Made by a program: the position numbers and the translations under genes. From the NCBI RefSeq assembly GCF_019880585.1, contig NZ_JAINVV010000004.1, positions 744,001 through 808,000 of the forward strand: 64,000 nt of DNA, given 5' to 3'. This document shows positions 50,858 through 59,263 of the stretch, piece after piece. Each line of letters begins with the position of its first letter. Within the stretch, counting starts at the first letter, position 1. A model generated the notes under the pieces. That model did no database searches. It was given only the letters and a program-made list of their open reading frames with translations, and was not told the origin of the DNA. The stretch comes from Sphingomonas colocasiae. GTDB taxonomy: Bacteria > Pseudomonadota > Alphaproteobacteria > Sphingomonadales > Sphingomonadaceae.

Positions 50858-53800
50858 ATGAACGCAACGCTGAAGCTGACCCTCACCGCCGGCCTGCTCG
50901 CCGGGTCCTCGCTCGCCCTGCCTTGCGATCGCGCCGAGGCGGGAGAGGTCATATTCGGATCGACCAATTTGCGCGGTCAGGCGATCGAGCCGGGCCGCCG
51001 GCTGGTGCTGGCTGGCGGCGTGACCCAGATCCGCCTCGACGGCGGTGCGGTGGCGTCGTTCGTCGGCGCGGCGGAATTCGCGATCCGCGATGCCGACGCG
51101 ATCGAGCTCCAGTCGGGCACCGTCACCGTCACCTCGCAGACCGGCAAGGCAGTGGTCGTCCATATGCCGAACGGCGTGGAAGGGCGGCTGGACGGGACGG
51201 GCGCCGCATCCTTCACGGCGGCGGCGGACGGCGCGCGCGGCCATGTGATGACGGGCAATGCCATCGTCACCGGCCGCACTGGCCGTACCCGCTATGCGGG
51301 CGGGCAATTCTGGCGCGTCGATGCGCGCGGCGAACCTTCGCGCGCGGTCGCGAATGCCGAAGGCGCGCCGGCGCCGGTGCTCGCCTCCGGCCAGCCCGTG
51401 GCGACCGCGATCCGCGCCGCCGACGCTGTCGCCGTGCCCGATCTGCGCGCCGGCGGCCCGGTCGCCGCCGCGGTGGCGGGGCTGCCGACCGGGCTGGGCG
51501 AGGCGCTGGCGGCGAACGGCGCGTCGGGCGACATCGTCAGCGCCGCCAACGCGGTGGAGGCGAGTGCCGCCAATCCGTCGCTCACCAGCTTCCCGGTCGG
51601 CGATTATGGCGCGCTCGTCGCCTATGCCGCCCAATTGTCCGCACCGCTCGGCGGGCAGGCCTTTCCGGGCGCGGGGCCGGATATCGTGCGCACCTATCTC
51701 GAATATCTGTCGAAGGGCGGCGCGCGCGAGAGCTTTCTCCAGGGCTATGCCGCGCTGCTCGTCCAATATCTCGATCTGATGCGCGGCGGCGCGCTGCCGT
51801 CGAGCTTCCAGGGCGCGAGCGTTCGGCAGATCAACGATTTCCTGGCCTATCAGGCGCGTACCAGCGGCTTTGCCGGCCTCTCTGCCGAGAACCGCGTGCT
51901 GCTCGACGCCTATCGCGGCTTCCTTGCCGGCGGCGGCAATGCCGACCAGTTCACCCGCCGCTACACCGATCTCGCCAAGGCCTATTTCGATTTCCTGCTG
52001 GCCGGCGGCTCGCCCGCCGAATTCACCGGGGCGAGCCAGCAGACCGTCAACGCCTATCTCGCCTTCCTGCGCGACGCCAGGCTGACCGGAGCGCTTTCGC
52101 CCGCCAATCGCGCGCTGCTCACCGCCTATCTCGACGGGCTCGCCAATGGCAGCAACGGGCTGGCGTTCGTCGATCAATATCGTTCGGCGCTCGGCGCCTA
52201 TTTCGATTATCTCAAGGCCGGCAATCTGCCGAGCAGCTATGCCGCCCTGCCGCCCGCCACGCTGCGCGCCTATCTCGACACGCTGGCGCAGGCCGGCCTG
52301 CTCGATGGCGTGCTCGGTTCGCAGGCGGCGTTCTACCGGGCTTATCTCGATCATCTGAACGCGGGTGGCGCGATCGACGCCTGGACCGCGCTGCCCGCCA
52401 ACCAGTTCACGGGCTATGCCGGCGCGCTCGCGGCGTTCGAGGCCTATCTGAAGGGTGGCAACCTGCCTTCGGCCTATGGCGCCGTGCCGGTCGCCACGCT
52501 CAAGGCCTATCTGGAGGCATTGTCCGCGGCGGGCGCGCTCGATCGCTTCCTGGGGAGCGATGCCGGCTTCTTTCGCGACTATCTCGCGCATCTGGCGGCC
52601 GGCGGTGCGGCGGACGGCTGGGCCGGACTGCCGGTCAATGTCTATGCCGGCTATGCCGACGCGCTGTCGGCCTATGCCGCCTATCTGCAGGCCGGCAATC
52701 TGCCTTCCGCCTATGGCGTGCTGCCGGCGGAGACGCTTGCCGCCTATCTCGATGCGCTCAAGGCGGCGGGCGTATTCGATCGCCTGCTCGCCCAGCAGAC
52801 GCAGTTCTTCGATGCCTATCTGGCGCATCTGAAGGCGGGCGGCGGCGCCGATGGCTGGCAGGGCCTGCCAGCCAACCTCTATTCGGGCTATGCGGCGGCG
52901 CTTGGCGCCTATCTCGACTATCTGAAGACGGGTGGCGTGCCCAGCGCCTATGCCGCGCTCAGCGCCGCGCAGATCGCCGACTATCTCGACGCGCTTACGG
53001 CCGCGGGCGTGTTCGACCGGTTCCTGGGGAGCGAGGCCGGCTTCTGGACGGGGTATCGCAGCTATGTCGTCGGCGGCGGCAATCCCGACGCCTACCCCAA
53101 TCTTCCCGCGCCGATCGACTTCGACGCCTATGCGGGCGTGGTCAACGCCTTCGCGACCTATCTGCGCGGCGGCGGGCTGCCGGGTGGCTATGTCGCGACC
53201 GACGCGGCCACGCTTCAGCGCTATCTCGCGGCGCTCAAGGGGGCGGGGCTGCTCAGCGATACGTTGCTGTCCGCCTATCTCGATCATGTCGTGGCCGGTG
53301 GCGCGCCGGGGAGTTTCGCCGGTGCGCCGGTCTACGGCAGCTATGCGGCGGCGCTGCAAAGCTATTATGCGCATCTTGCGGGCGGCGGCTTGCCGAGCGG
53401 CTATACCGCACTCAGCGCCGCGCAGATTCGCGACTATCTGAACGCGCTTGCCGGTGCGGGCCTGCTTCAGGGATTGCTGGGCGGCGATGCGGCGTTCCTG
53501 TCCGCCTATCTCAGCCATATCGAGGCCGGCAAATCGCCCGATCTTTTCCCCGGCCTGCCCGTGTTCGACGGTTATCGATCGGCGGTGCTGGCGTTCCTCG
53601 CCTATGTCCAGAATGACGGGCTCCCCAGCGGCTATGGCGCACTGCCCGCGGGCCAGCTCCTCGCCTATCTGACGGCGCTGCGTGACGCCGGCCTGCTCGA
53701 ACAGACGCTCGCCGGCGCCGGCGGCGCGTCCGCCTATGTGACGCATCTGCTGGCCGGCGGCGCACCCGACGGCTTTGCGGGCCTGCCGGTCTTCGAAGGT

Positions 53801-56497
53801 TACAAGACAGCGTTGCTCGCCTATTTCGACTATATCTCGGGCGGCGGCAAACCGTCGCTCTACACAGCGCAGAGCCAGGGCACGCTGATCGGTTATATCC
53901 GCAAGCTCGATGCCGCCGGCGTGCTCGCCGCGAGCCTCGACGCGGACGACCGGCAGATGCTGCTCGACTATGCCGCCTGGGTCGATGGCGGCAGCAATCC
54001 CGATCTGTTTCCGGGGCTTCCCCAGGCACCGCTGACGCCGTTGCCTGCGCCCGCCTTCACCTATTCGGGCGGCTTCACGCCGAACGCGAACACCAGCTAC
54101 AAGGCGATCACGCCGAGCGCCGCCGGGCAGCGGCTGTTCACCAGCCAGAATAACGGGTCGCAGGTCGTCGTGAACGCTCAGGGGCAGGCGACGCAGCTCG
54201 CCAGCCTGATCCGCACCTCGGGCGCGCAGGTCAAGGACGCGGCTGGCAACGCGAATGTCGTCGTCGGTCGCTGGACGGCGGGCGCCTATACCGTCGGCAA
54301 TCCGGTGTTCGATCCGACGGGCGCCCAGTCGCTCCATTATTACGCCGCCGCGCCGGCAAGCTTCACCGCGCCGGTCTCGGGGCGCATCGATTACGAGATA
54401 TTGGCGGCGACCCAGCCGACCTATGAGAGCGGCTATGGCGCCGCCGGGCTGTTCGATGCCGATCTCTCGATCGATTTCGCGACGCGCAAGGCGGGCATCG
54501 CCGGCACGATCCGCATGCCCGAACAGGGCGGCCCGATCAGCTACGCCTTCACCACCCCCGGCGGGGCGGCCACGCCCAGCGAAACGCTGAATCTCGGCAC
54601 GCTTGCGCAGCTTTCCATCATCGCGGCGATGACCGGGGACGGCCGGGGCTGCGGCGGCAGTTGCAGCCTGCGCTTCGAGGGCGGGTTCGGCGGATCCAGC
54701 CCGGAAACGCTCGGCTTCGTCTATTATTCGCTGGGAACCGGCGTCGATCCGATCATGGGTGCCGTCGCTTTCACCGGCGACTATGTGGCGCCGCAAAATC
54801 CCTTGCCCGATCCGAACCATGGCTATGTGGCCGGGCTTCCGGGGACGGGCATCCGTCACATGCTGAGCGGCGTGCGCGTCACCGGCAGCTCGAACGGCCA
54901 GCTTTTCAGCCAGGTGCGCAACGGCACCGCGACGATCCAGCCCGATGGCGGTGTCACCGCGATCGGCATCGCCAATGGCCAGCCGGCGGGCATCACGCTC
55001 ACCCGTGATCAGGCGAAATCCAGTGATGTCGCTGGCAATGCGCGCATCGTCGTGGGGCGCTGGAACGATGGCCGCTATGTGCCCGCGGGCAATGGCAGTT
55101 TCGCCACCACGCTGACGGCCAACACCGGCATGCATTATGTGCTCGGCCTGACGCCGGATTTCATCATCCCCTATATGGGGCGGGTCGATTACACGCTGCT
55201 GGCCGCGACGCGGCCCACCTATGTCGGCGGCGGCACCATGCCCGGCCTGTTCGACGCGGCGATGTCGATCGCTTTCGCATCGCAGCCCAAGATCGGCATC
55301 ACCGGCACCATCCGCATGCCCGAGGCTTCGGGCATTGCCACCTACAGCTTCACCACGCCGGGCGGGAACACCAATCCGAACAGCAGTTTCCAGTTCAATT
55401 CGGATAGCAGTTTCAGCTTCTCCGCGCCGTTGCAGGGCAGCGGGGCGGCGTGCGGAACCGCCTGCTCGATCGGATTCGCCGGAACGCTGACCGGCAATGA
55501 TCCGCTGGCGATCGGCGTCACCTATTCGACCTCGCAGCAAAATGGCTCGCCCGATGCCGTTATTCATGGTGCCGCGGCCTTCACCGGCAATTGGATCGGG
55601 GGCGCCCAGACTCTCACCCGCGTCACCGATCGTACGCTGTTTGCCTATACCGGCACCAACAGCGCACTGAGCCCGAGCAACAGCGGTACCAGCTACGATG
55701 TGAATCCGGCCGGCCAGGTGACCGGCATGACCAATTTCAACGGCCTGCATGATCGGCTGGGCACCGCGACGATCGCGGAAAGCGGCAGCCTTGCCGGCAA
55801 TCTGATCGGCTGGACGCGCTGGACCAACGGCCAGCTCGACATTGCGCGCTTCGGCCCCAGTTCGGTCGTGCTCGGCGCGAACGACAGCTACCAGATCATG
55901 CATGGCCAGCCGCTCAGCAACATGCCGACGAGCGGCACGGCAAGCTACACGCTCGCGGGCGGAACGCAGGTCGCGGACAATCTCGGCGCGGTCGCGGCAG
56001 GGGGGACAAGCACGGGTACGGCGAAGGTGATGTTCGGATCGACGGTGAAGGTCGGTTTCGACATCACGACGCAATTCAACGGCAACAGCTATAATCTGTG
56101 GACCACGGGCCGCACCGGCGACGTTTCGGCGAGCGAGCTGACCGTCGGTGCCGGCGGGCGCTTCAACTCGATCGGCCCGAACGGCAACGTCACGGGCACC
56201 GGATGCGCGGGCAATGCCTGCCGGCCGATCTGGAACGGCTTCCTCGCGGGCAGCGGCGCGGCGGGTATCGGGTTGCACTTCCGCGTCCAGAACACGGTGC
56301 AGCGTAATCTCGACTTCCACGGCATCGCGGCGTTCGCGAAGGACGGCGTCGCAGCCGGCGCGCCGCCGCAGGCGGCGGCCTGGTCGACCGCTCCAGATGT
56401 GCCGGGCCTCTCGACGATCGCGACGCCCACGGGCATCGACATGGCGACGATGCGCGATCAGGCAAGCCAATTGCTCGGCGGCAATATCCGCTTCTGA
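50858..56497 (+). CDS. Giant exported repeat protein, probable type XI secretion cargo
   Basis: A 1,879-residue protein. Signal peptide (about 1-28); a FecR-like beta domain at 30-165 (GGVTQIRLDGG, GTVTVTSQTGKAVV). Residues 297-1060 hold about ten alpha-helical repeats of roughly 70-80 residues with consensus Y.xAL.AYL.YL.AGNLPSAY...TL.AYL.AL.AAG and then AYL.HL.AGG. From 1064 to the end are three tandem beta-rich domains sharing GRW..G.Y, RMPE/FTTPGG and one close Cys pair each (CGGSC, CGTAC, CAGNAC). The last domains resemble the handle/barrel regions of Slam cargo. No good lipobox, so probably released or held on the surface. AGGGGAAG precedes the ATG. Function unknown. Confidence 0.85.
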   Translation: MNATLKLTLTAGLLAGSSLALPCDRAEAGEVIFGSTNLRGQAIEPGRRLVLAGGVTQIRLDGGAVASFVGAAEFAIRDADAIELQSGTVTVTSQTGKAVVVHMPNGVEGRLDGTGAASFTAAADGARGHVMTGNAIVTGRTGRTRYAGGQFWRVDARGEPSRAVANAEGAPAPVLASGQPVATAIRAADAVAVPDLRAGGPVAAAVAGLPTGLGEALAANGASGDIVSAANAVEASAANPSLTSFPVGDYGALVAYAAQLSAPLGGQAFPGAGPDIVRTYLEYLSKGGARESFLQGYAALLVQYLDLMRGGALPSSFQGASVRQINDFLAYQARTSGFAGLSAENRVLLDAYRGFLAGGGNADQFTRRYTDLAKAYFDFLLAGGSPAEFTGASQQTVNAYLAFLRDARLTGALSPANRALLTAYLDGLANGSNGLAFVDQYRSALGAYFDYLKAGNLPSSYAALPPATLRAYLDTLAQAGLLDGVLGSQAAFYRAYLDHLNAGGAIDAWTALPANQFTGYAGALAAFEAYLKGGNLPSAYGAVPVATLKAYLEALSAAGALDRFLGSDAGFFRDYLAHLAAGGAADGWAGLPVNVYAGYADALSAYAAYLQAGNLPSAYGVLPAETLAAYLDALKAAGVFDRLLAQQTQFFDAYLAHLKAGGGADGWQGLPANLYSGYAAALGAYLDYLKTGGVPSAYAALSAAQIADYLDALTAAGVFDRFLGSEAGFWTGYRSYVVGGGNPDAYPNLPAPIDFDAYAGVVNAFATYLRGGGLPGGYVATDAATLQRYLAALKGAGLLSDTLLSAYLDHVVAGGAPGSFAGAPVYGSYAAALQSYYAHLAGGGLPSGYTALSAAQIRDYLNALAGAGLLQGLLGGDAAFLSAYLSHIEAGKSPDLFPGLPVFDGYRSAVLAFLAYVQNDGLPSGYGALPAGQLLAYLTALRDAGLLEQTLAGAGGASAYVTHLLAGGAPDGFAGLPVFEGYKTALLAYFDYISGGGKPSLYTAQSQGTLIGYIRKLDAAGVLAASLDADDRQMLLDYAAWVDGGSNPDLFPGLPQAPLTPLPAPAFTYSGGFTPNANTSYKAITPSAAGQRLFTSQNNGSQVVVNAQGQATQLASLIRTSGAQVKDAAGNANVVVGRWTAGAYTVGNPVFDPTGAQSLHYYAAAPASFTAPVSGRIDYEILAATQPTYESGYGAAGLFDADLSIDFATRKAGIAGTIRMPEQGGPISYAFTTPGGAATPSETLNLGTLAQLSIIAAMTGDGRGCGGSCSLRFEGGFGGSSPETLGFVYYSLGTGVDPIMGAVAFTGDYVAPQNPLPDPNHGYVAGLPGTGIRHMLSGVRVTGSSNGQLFSQVRNGTATIQPDGGVTAIGIANGQPAGITLTRDQAKSSDVAGNARIVVGRWNDGRYVPAGNGSFATTLTANTGMHYVLGLTPDFIIPYMGRVDYTLLAATRPTYVGGGTMPGLFDAAMSIAFASQPKIGITGTIRMPEASGIATYSFTTPGGNTNPNSSFQFNSDSSFSFSAPLQGSGAACGTACSIGFAGTLTGNDPLAIGVTYSTSQQNGSPDAVIHGAAAFTGNWIGGAQTLTRVTDRTLFAYTGTNSALSPSNSGTSYDVNPAGQVTGMTNFNGLHDRLGTATIAESGSLAGNLIGWTRWTNGQLDIARFGPSSVVLGANDSYQIMHGQPLSNMPTSGTASYTLAGGTQVADNLGAVAAGGTSTGTAKVMFGSTVKVGFDITTQFNGNSYNLWTTGRTGDVSASELTVGAGGRFNSIGPNGNVTGTGCAGNACRPIWNGFLAGSGAAGIGLHFRVQNTVQRNLDFHGIAAFAKDGVAAGAPPQAAAWSTAPDVPGLSTIATPTGIDMATMRDQASQLLGGNIRF

Positions 56498-56518
56498 ACC
56501 AGCGTGCTACAAGGGGGC

Positions 56519-56555
56519 GGGGGCATGGCGGATCGCCGTGCCCCCGTATCCTTTT
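56519..56555 (+). terminator. Terminator after the giant protein gene
   Basis: GGGGGCA-T-GGCG / CGCC-G-TGCCCCC forms a long GC-rich stem with a 3-nt loop, followed by CTTTT. It lies between convergent genes and ends the secretion operon. Confidence 0.8.
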
Positions 56556-57088
56556 CAGTTGCTGACCAGCCAGTAGCGCAGCGGTTGCGCGGAACTGTTG
56601 GTCAGGCGGATTTCGATGCGCCGGGTGAAGGTGGGGATCCAGCTGCACCCGCCGCGCGGCGCCGAGACCTGGCGCTCGCAGATCGCGGTGTCGCCTTCGC
56701 CGATCCGGATCTTCACCGTGCCCGCGCCATGCGGAACGATCGCGACCTCGGCGCGCTGGCCGGCCAGGAAGATCTGTTCGGTGCTGATACTGGCGTTGGG
56801 CGCGATCAGCCCGGATCGATAGGCGGGGCCGAGCAGGCGTCCCCGCACGGGCGGCATGGGCGTCGCGCCGGCGGCGATCGCCTGTTCGCGCCAGCGCGCG
56901 GCGGCATCGTCGTCGGCGGGTTTCGCGCCCAGGGCGCGCAACGTCTCCGCAGCGTTCATCAGGGGCTGCGGGCTATTCGCGGCGGCGGCCTGTTCGCCGG
57001 CCGCGAGCGCTTCGGCGACGCGGCCGACCGGCGTGATCTCGACCTCCGTGGCGGACGCCGCCACGGCCAGCAAGGCCAGTCCGATCAT
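56555..57088 (-). CDS. Small secreted protein of unknown function
   Basis: A 177-residue protein with a short signal peptide (MIGLALLAVAASA-T). The mature protein has an Ala-rich helical half (about 20-75) and a beta-rich half with one Cys pair (CERQVSAPRGGC). No family recognised. The ATG overlaps the stop of the upstream kinase (ATGA), so it is the third gene of the response regulator-kinase operon. It might be an auxiliary ligand-binding protein for the kinase (inference). Confidence 0.75.
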   Translation of the reverse strand: MIGLALLAVAASATEVEITPVGRVAEALAAGEQAAAANSPQPLMNAAETLRALGAKPADDDAAARWREQAIAAGATPMPPVRGRLLGPAYRSGLIAPNASISTEQIFLAGQRAEVAIVPHGAGTVKIRIGEGDTAICERQVSAPRGGCSWIPTFTRRIEIRLTNSSAQPLRYWLVSN

Positions 57089-58425
57089 GATCGCTCCCCT
57101 TCCAGAATGAACATCGCGCCCGGCTGCCCGTCCTCGTAACGGATCGACAGGCCATGGCGTTCGGCGATGGCGCGCACCAGCGCAAGCCCCAGTCCATGGC
57201 CCGGGCCGGGCCCGGCGCGCCGGAACGGCTCGAACATGGTCTGGCGCAGCGGCGCGGCGACGCCGGGGCCATTGTCCGCCACGACGATGCGCGGGCCCTG
57301 TTCGACGGAAACCGAGATACCGGCGCCCGGACCCGCATATTTGAAGGCATTGTCGAGCAGGTTGCTGAACATCCGTGTGAGCTGCATCGCGTCGCCGGCG
57401 ATCATCACCTGCGGGGTGAGGTTCGCGCTCAGGCGATGGCCGGCTTCGTCGGCGCTGTCGGCGTAGAGATCGACCACATCCTGCGCGACGGCGGACAGGT
57501 CGATCCGTTCAAGGCCCGAGCGGTCGCCACGGCGCGTCTCGCTGGCGGCGATGTCGAGCAGCGAATCGAGCATGTCGGCGATGCCGCGTGCATCCCTGCG
57601 CACCGCGCCGAGCGCCGCCACTTGATCCGGATCGGGATTGACGGCGATGATCCGGAGCAGCCGACTGTCGAGATGGGCCAGCGGCGTGCGGATCTCGTGC
57701 GCCACCTGATCGGTGATTGCGCGCTGCCCTTTCAGCGCATGCGACAGTCGCCCGATCAACTGTTCCGCATGGCGGGAAAGCGCGCCAAGCTCGTCCTCGT
57801 CACTCCGGCCCGGCACCGGCTGGTCGAGCGCGCCGGCCTGGACGGCGTCGAATGCGTCGTTGAGCGCGGAAACGCGCCGGCCGAGCCGCGCCGCATAGCG
57901 CCAGGCCAGCAGCAGCGAAGCGATCAGGACCAAGATGGCGGCGACGGCGAACACCCAGTTCAGATGGGTGATCAACGCGCTGCGCTGTCCATATTCGCGC
58001 GCCGCGATCACGCTGACGCCCGGCGCGAGCTGCGTCGCGCGCGCATAGACCCGAATATCGCCGTTGATGGTGAGGAAACCGGCCTGACTGTTCTCGGCGG
58101 AGAGCATCGGCCAGCCATGGATATCGCCGGCGATCCGTTTGCCATCGGCATCGGCGAGCAGATAATGGGCATCGTCGCCCGAAGCGCCGCGCAACGCCAG
58201 CCGGTCCGAAATCCGGGCCGCGGTCTCGTCCAGGCCGCCGGTCGCGAAGACATCGGCCAGCGCGGCAAGCTCGATATCGACGGCCTGGGCAAGGCCGGCA
58301 TCGCTGTCGCTACGGACCACCCACAGGGTGGCGAGATAGAGGAACAGGCAGGTCGCGAGCGCGAAGACGGCGCTCGCCAGGATCACCGGAACGACCAGCG
58401 ACCGACCGGTGCGGACCTTGTTCAA
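57085..58425 (-). CDS. Sensor histidine kinase with HAMP domain
   Basis: A 446-residue membrane kinase. Membrane helices at about 10-36 and 156-176, a periplasmic domain of about 115 residues, HAMP, HisKA with His243 (VAHEIRTPL), and an ATPase domain with NLLDNAFKYA, DNGPGVA and GHGLGLAL. The best start is TTG 58425, overlapping the response regulator stop (TTGA); no ATG or GTG lies before helix 1. Partner of the regulator at 58422-59105 and paralogous to the kinase at 86-1471. Confidence 0.9.
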   Translation of the reverse strand: MNKVRTGRSLVVPVILASAVFALATCLFLYLATLWVVRSDSDAGLAQAVDIELAALADVFATGGLDETAARISDRLALRGASGDDAHYLLADADGKRIAGDIHGWPMLSAENSQAGFLTINGDIRVYARATQLAPGVSVIAAREYGQRSALITHLNWVFAVAAILVLIASLLLAWRYAARLGRRVSALNDAFDAVQAGALDQPVPGRSDEDELGALSRHAEQLIGRLSHALKGQRAITDQVAHEIRTPLAHLDSRLLRIIAVNPDPDQVAALGAVRRDARGIADMLDSLLDIAASETRRGDRSGLERIDLSAVAQDVVDLYADSADEAGHRLSANLTPQVMIAGDAMQLTRMFSNLLDNAFKYAGPGAGISVSVEQGPRIVVADNGPGVAAPLRQTMFEPFRRAGPGPGHGLGLALVRAIAERHGLSIRYEDGQPGAMFILEGERS

Positions 58426-59105
58426 TGCGCCACCAGCCGATAGCCGGTGCCCCAGATCGTTTCGAGGACCGAGGTTCCGAACCCGTCTTCCAGCTTGCGG
58501 CGCAACCGGCCGACATTCACGTCGATCACATTGGTCTGCGGATCGAATGACAGGTTCCAGACATTGCGCAACAGCATCTCGCGCGTGATCACTTCGCCCG
58601 CATTTTCCATGAAATAGCGGAAGAGCTCGAACTCCTTGGGGCTGAGCGGGATATGCCGTCCGTCGCGATGGGCGGTGCGCGCCTTCACATGGCATTCGAG
58701 CCCGCCGAACAGGATCACCGCACTGTGCGAATGCCCGGTCGCGCGCCGTTGCAGTGCGCGTACGCGCGCGACGAGCTCGGCCGGTTCGAAGGGTTTCGCC
58801 ATATAGTCGTCGACGCCGGCATCGAGCCCCTCGATCCGGTTTTCGGCGCGGCCAAGGGCGGAAAGCATCAGCACGGGGGCGGCGACGCCCGCGCCGCGCA
58901 GGCGTTCGATCACCGCGATGCCGCTCAGATCGGGCAGCATGCGATCGAGGATGATGACGTCGAAGGGCTCGGCGGCGGCGCGCCTCAGCCCGTCCTGGCC
59001 GCTCGCCGTCCAGGTCAGGCGATTGCCTTCGGATGCCATGATGCGCGCGACATCGTCCGCCAGCATCGCATCGTCTTCGACGTAGAGAATGTTCAGTCCT
59101 GTCAT
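58422..59105 (-). CDS. OmpR-family response regulator
   Basis: A 227-residue regulator. Receiver domain with E10/D11/D12, phospho-acceptor D54 (ILDRMLP) and the Lys in AKPF; winged-helix domain ending GTGYRLVAH. ATG 59105 has AGGGGA upstream. Divergent from the CHAT gene, with a 16-bp element (59164-59179) between them that matches one before the Slam gene, so it probably controls itself, the CHAT protein and the secretion pair (inference). Confidence 0.92.
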   Translation of the reverse strand: MTGLNILYVEDDAMLADDVARIMASEGNRLTWTASGQDGLRRAAAEPFDVIILDRMLPDLSGIAVIERLRGAGVAAPVLMLSALGRAENRIEGLDAGVDDYMAKPFEPAELVARVRALQRRATGHSHSAVILFGGLECHVKARTAHRDGRHIPLSPKEFELFRYFMENAGEVITREMLLRNVWNLSFDPQTNVIDVNVGRLRRKLEDGFGTSVLETIWGTGYRLVAH

Positions 59106-59163
59106 GCGTCCGGATGGTCCCCTGCGAACCTGGCGCATATCGCATCGCAAGCCCCGACTGCAG

Positions 59164-59179
59164 TGACAATCCCTGTTAG
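59164..59179. promoter_or_regulatory. 16-bp element shared with the Slam promoter region
   Basis: TGACAATCCCTGTTAG lies between the divergent response regulator and CHAT genes. It matches the element at 49437-49452 (opposite strand) in 14 of 16 positions. It probably marks the binding site of the adjacent OmpR-type regulator. Confidence 0.5.
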
Positions 59180-59263
59180 GAGAAGACGTTGCAATCCTGA
59201 CGATGGCATCTAGTTTGCGCGGCGGGGTCGCGCCCGAGATGGATTCGACGACTGGGGGAAGCC

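Noticed and set aside
50389-53616. A 1,075-codon plus-strand frame overlapping the Slam and giant protein genes
   Set aside because: It is an out-of-frame shadow spanning two better genes; the product is Arg/Ala-rich with no domain.
51746-54040. Regularly spaced DNA similarity suggesting a CRISPR-like or satellite array
   Set aside because: The periodicity of about 230 nt is that of coding repeats in one open frame, with most variation at silent positions. There are no short identical repeats with unique spacers.
50792-56470. An open frame of almost 1,900 codons on the minus strand, antisense to the giant repeat protein
   Set aside because: It is a by-product of the strong GC codon bias and repeats of the plus-strand gene. 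It has no signal peptide, no good ribosome site and an Arg/Gly/His-rich low-complexity product. The plus frame has a signal peptide, ribosome site and domain structure.
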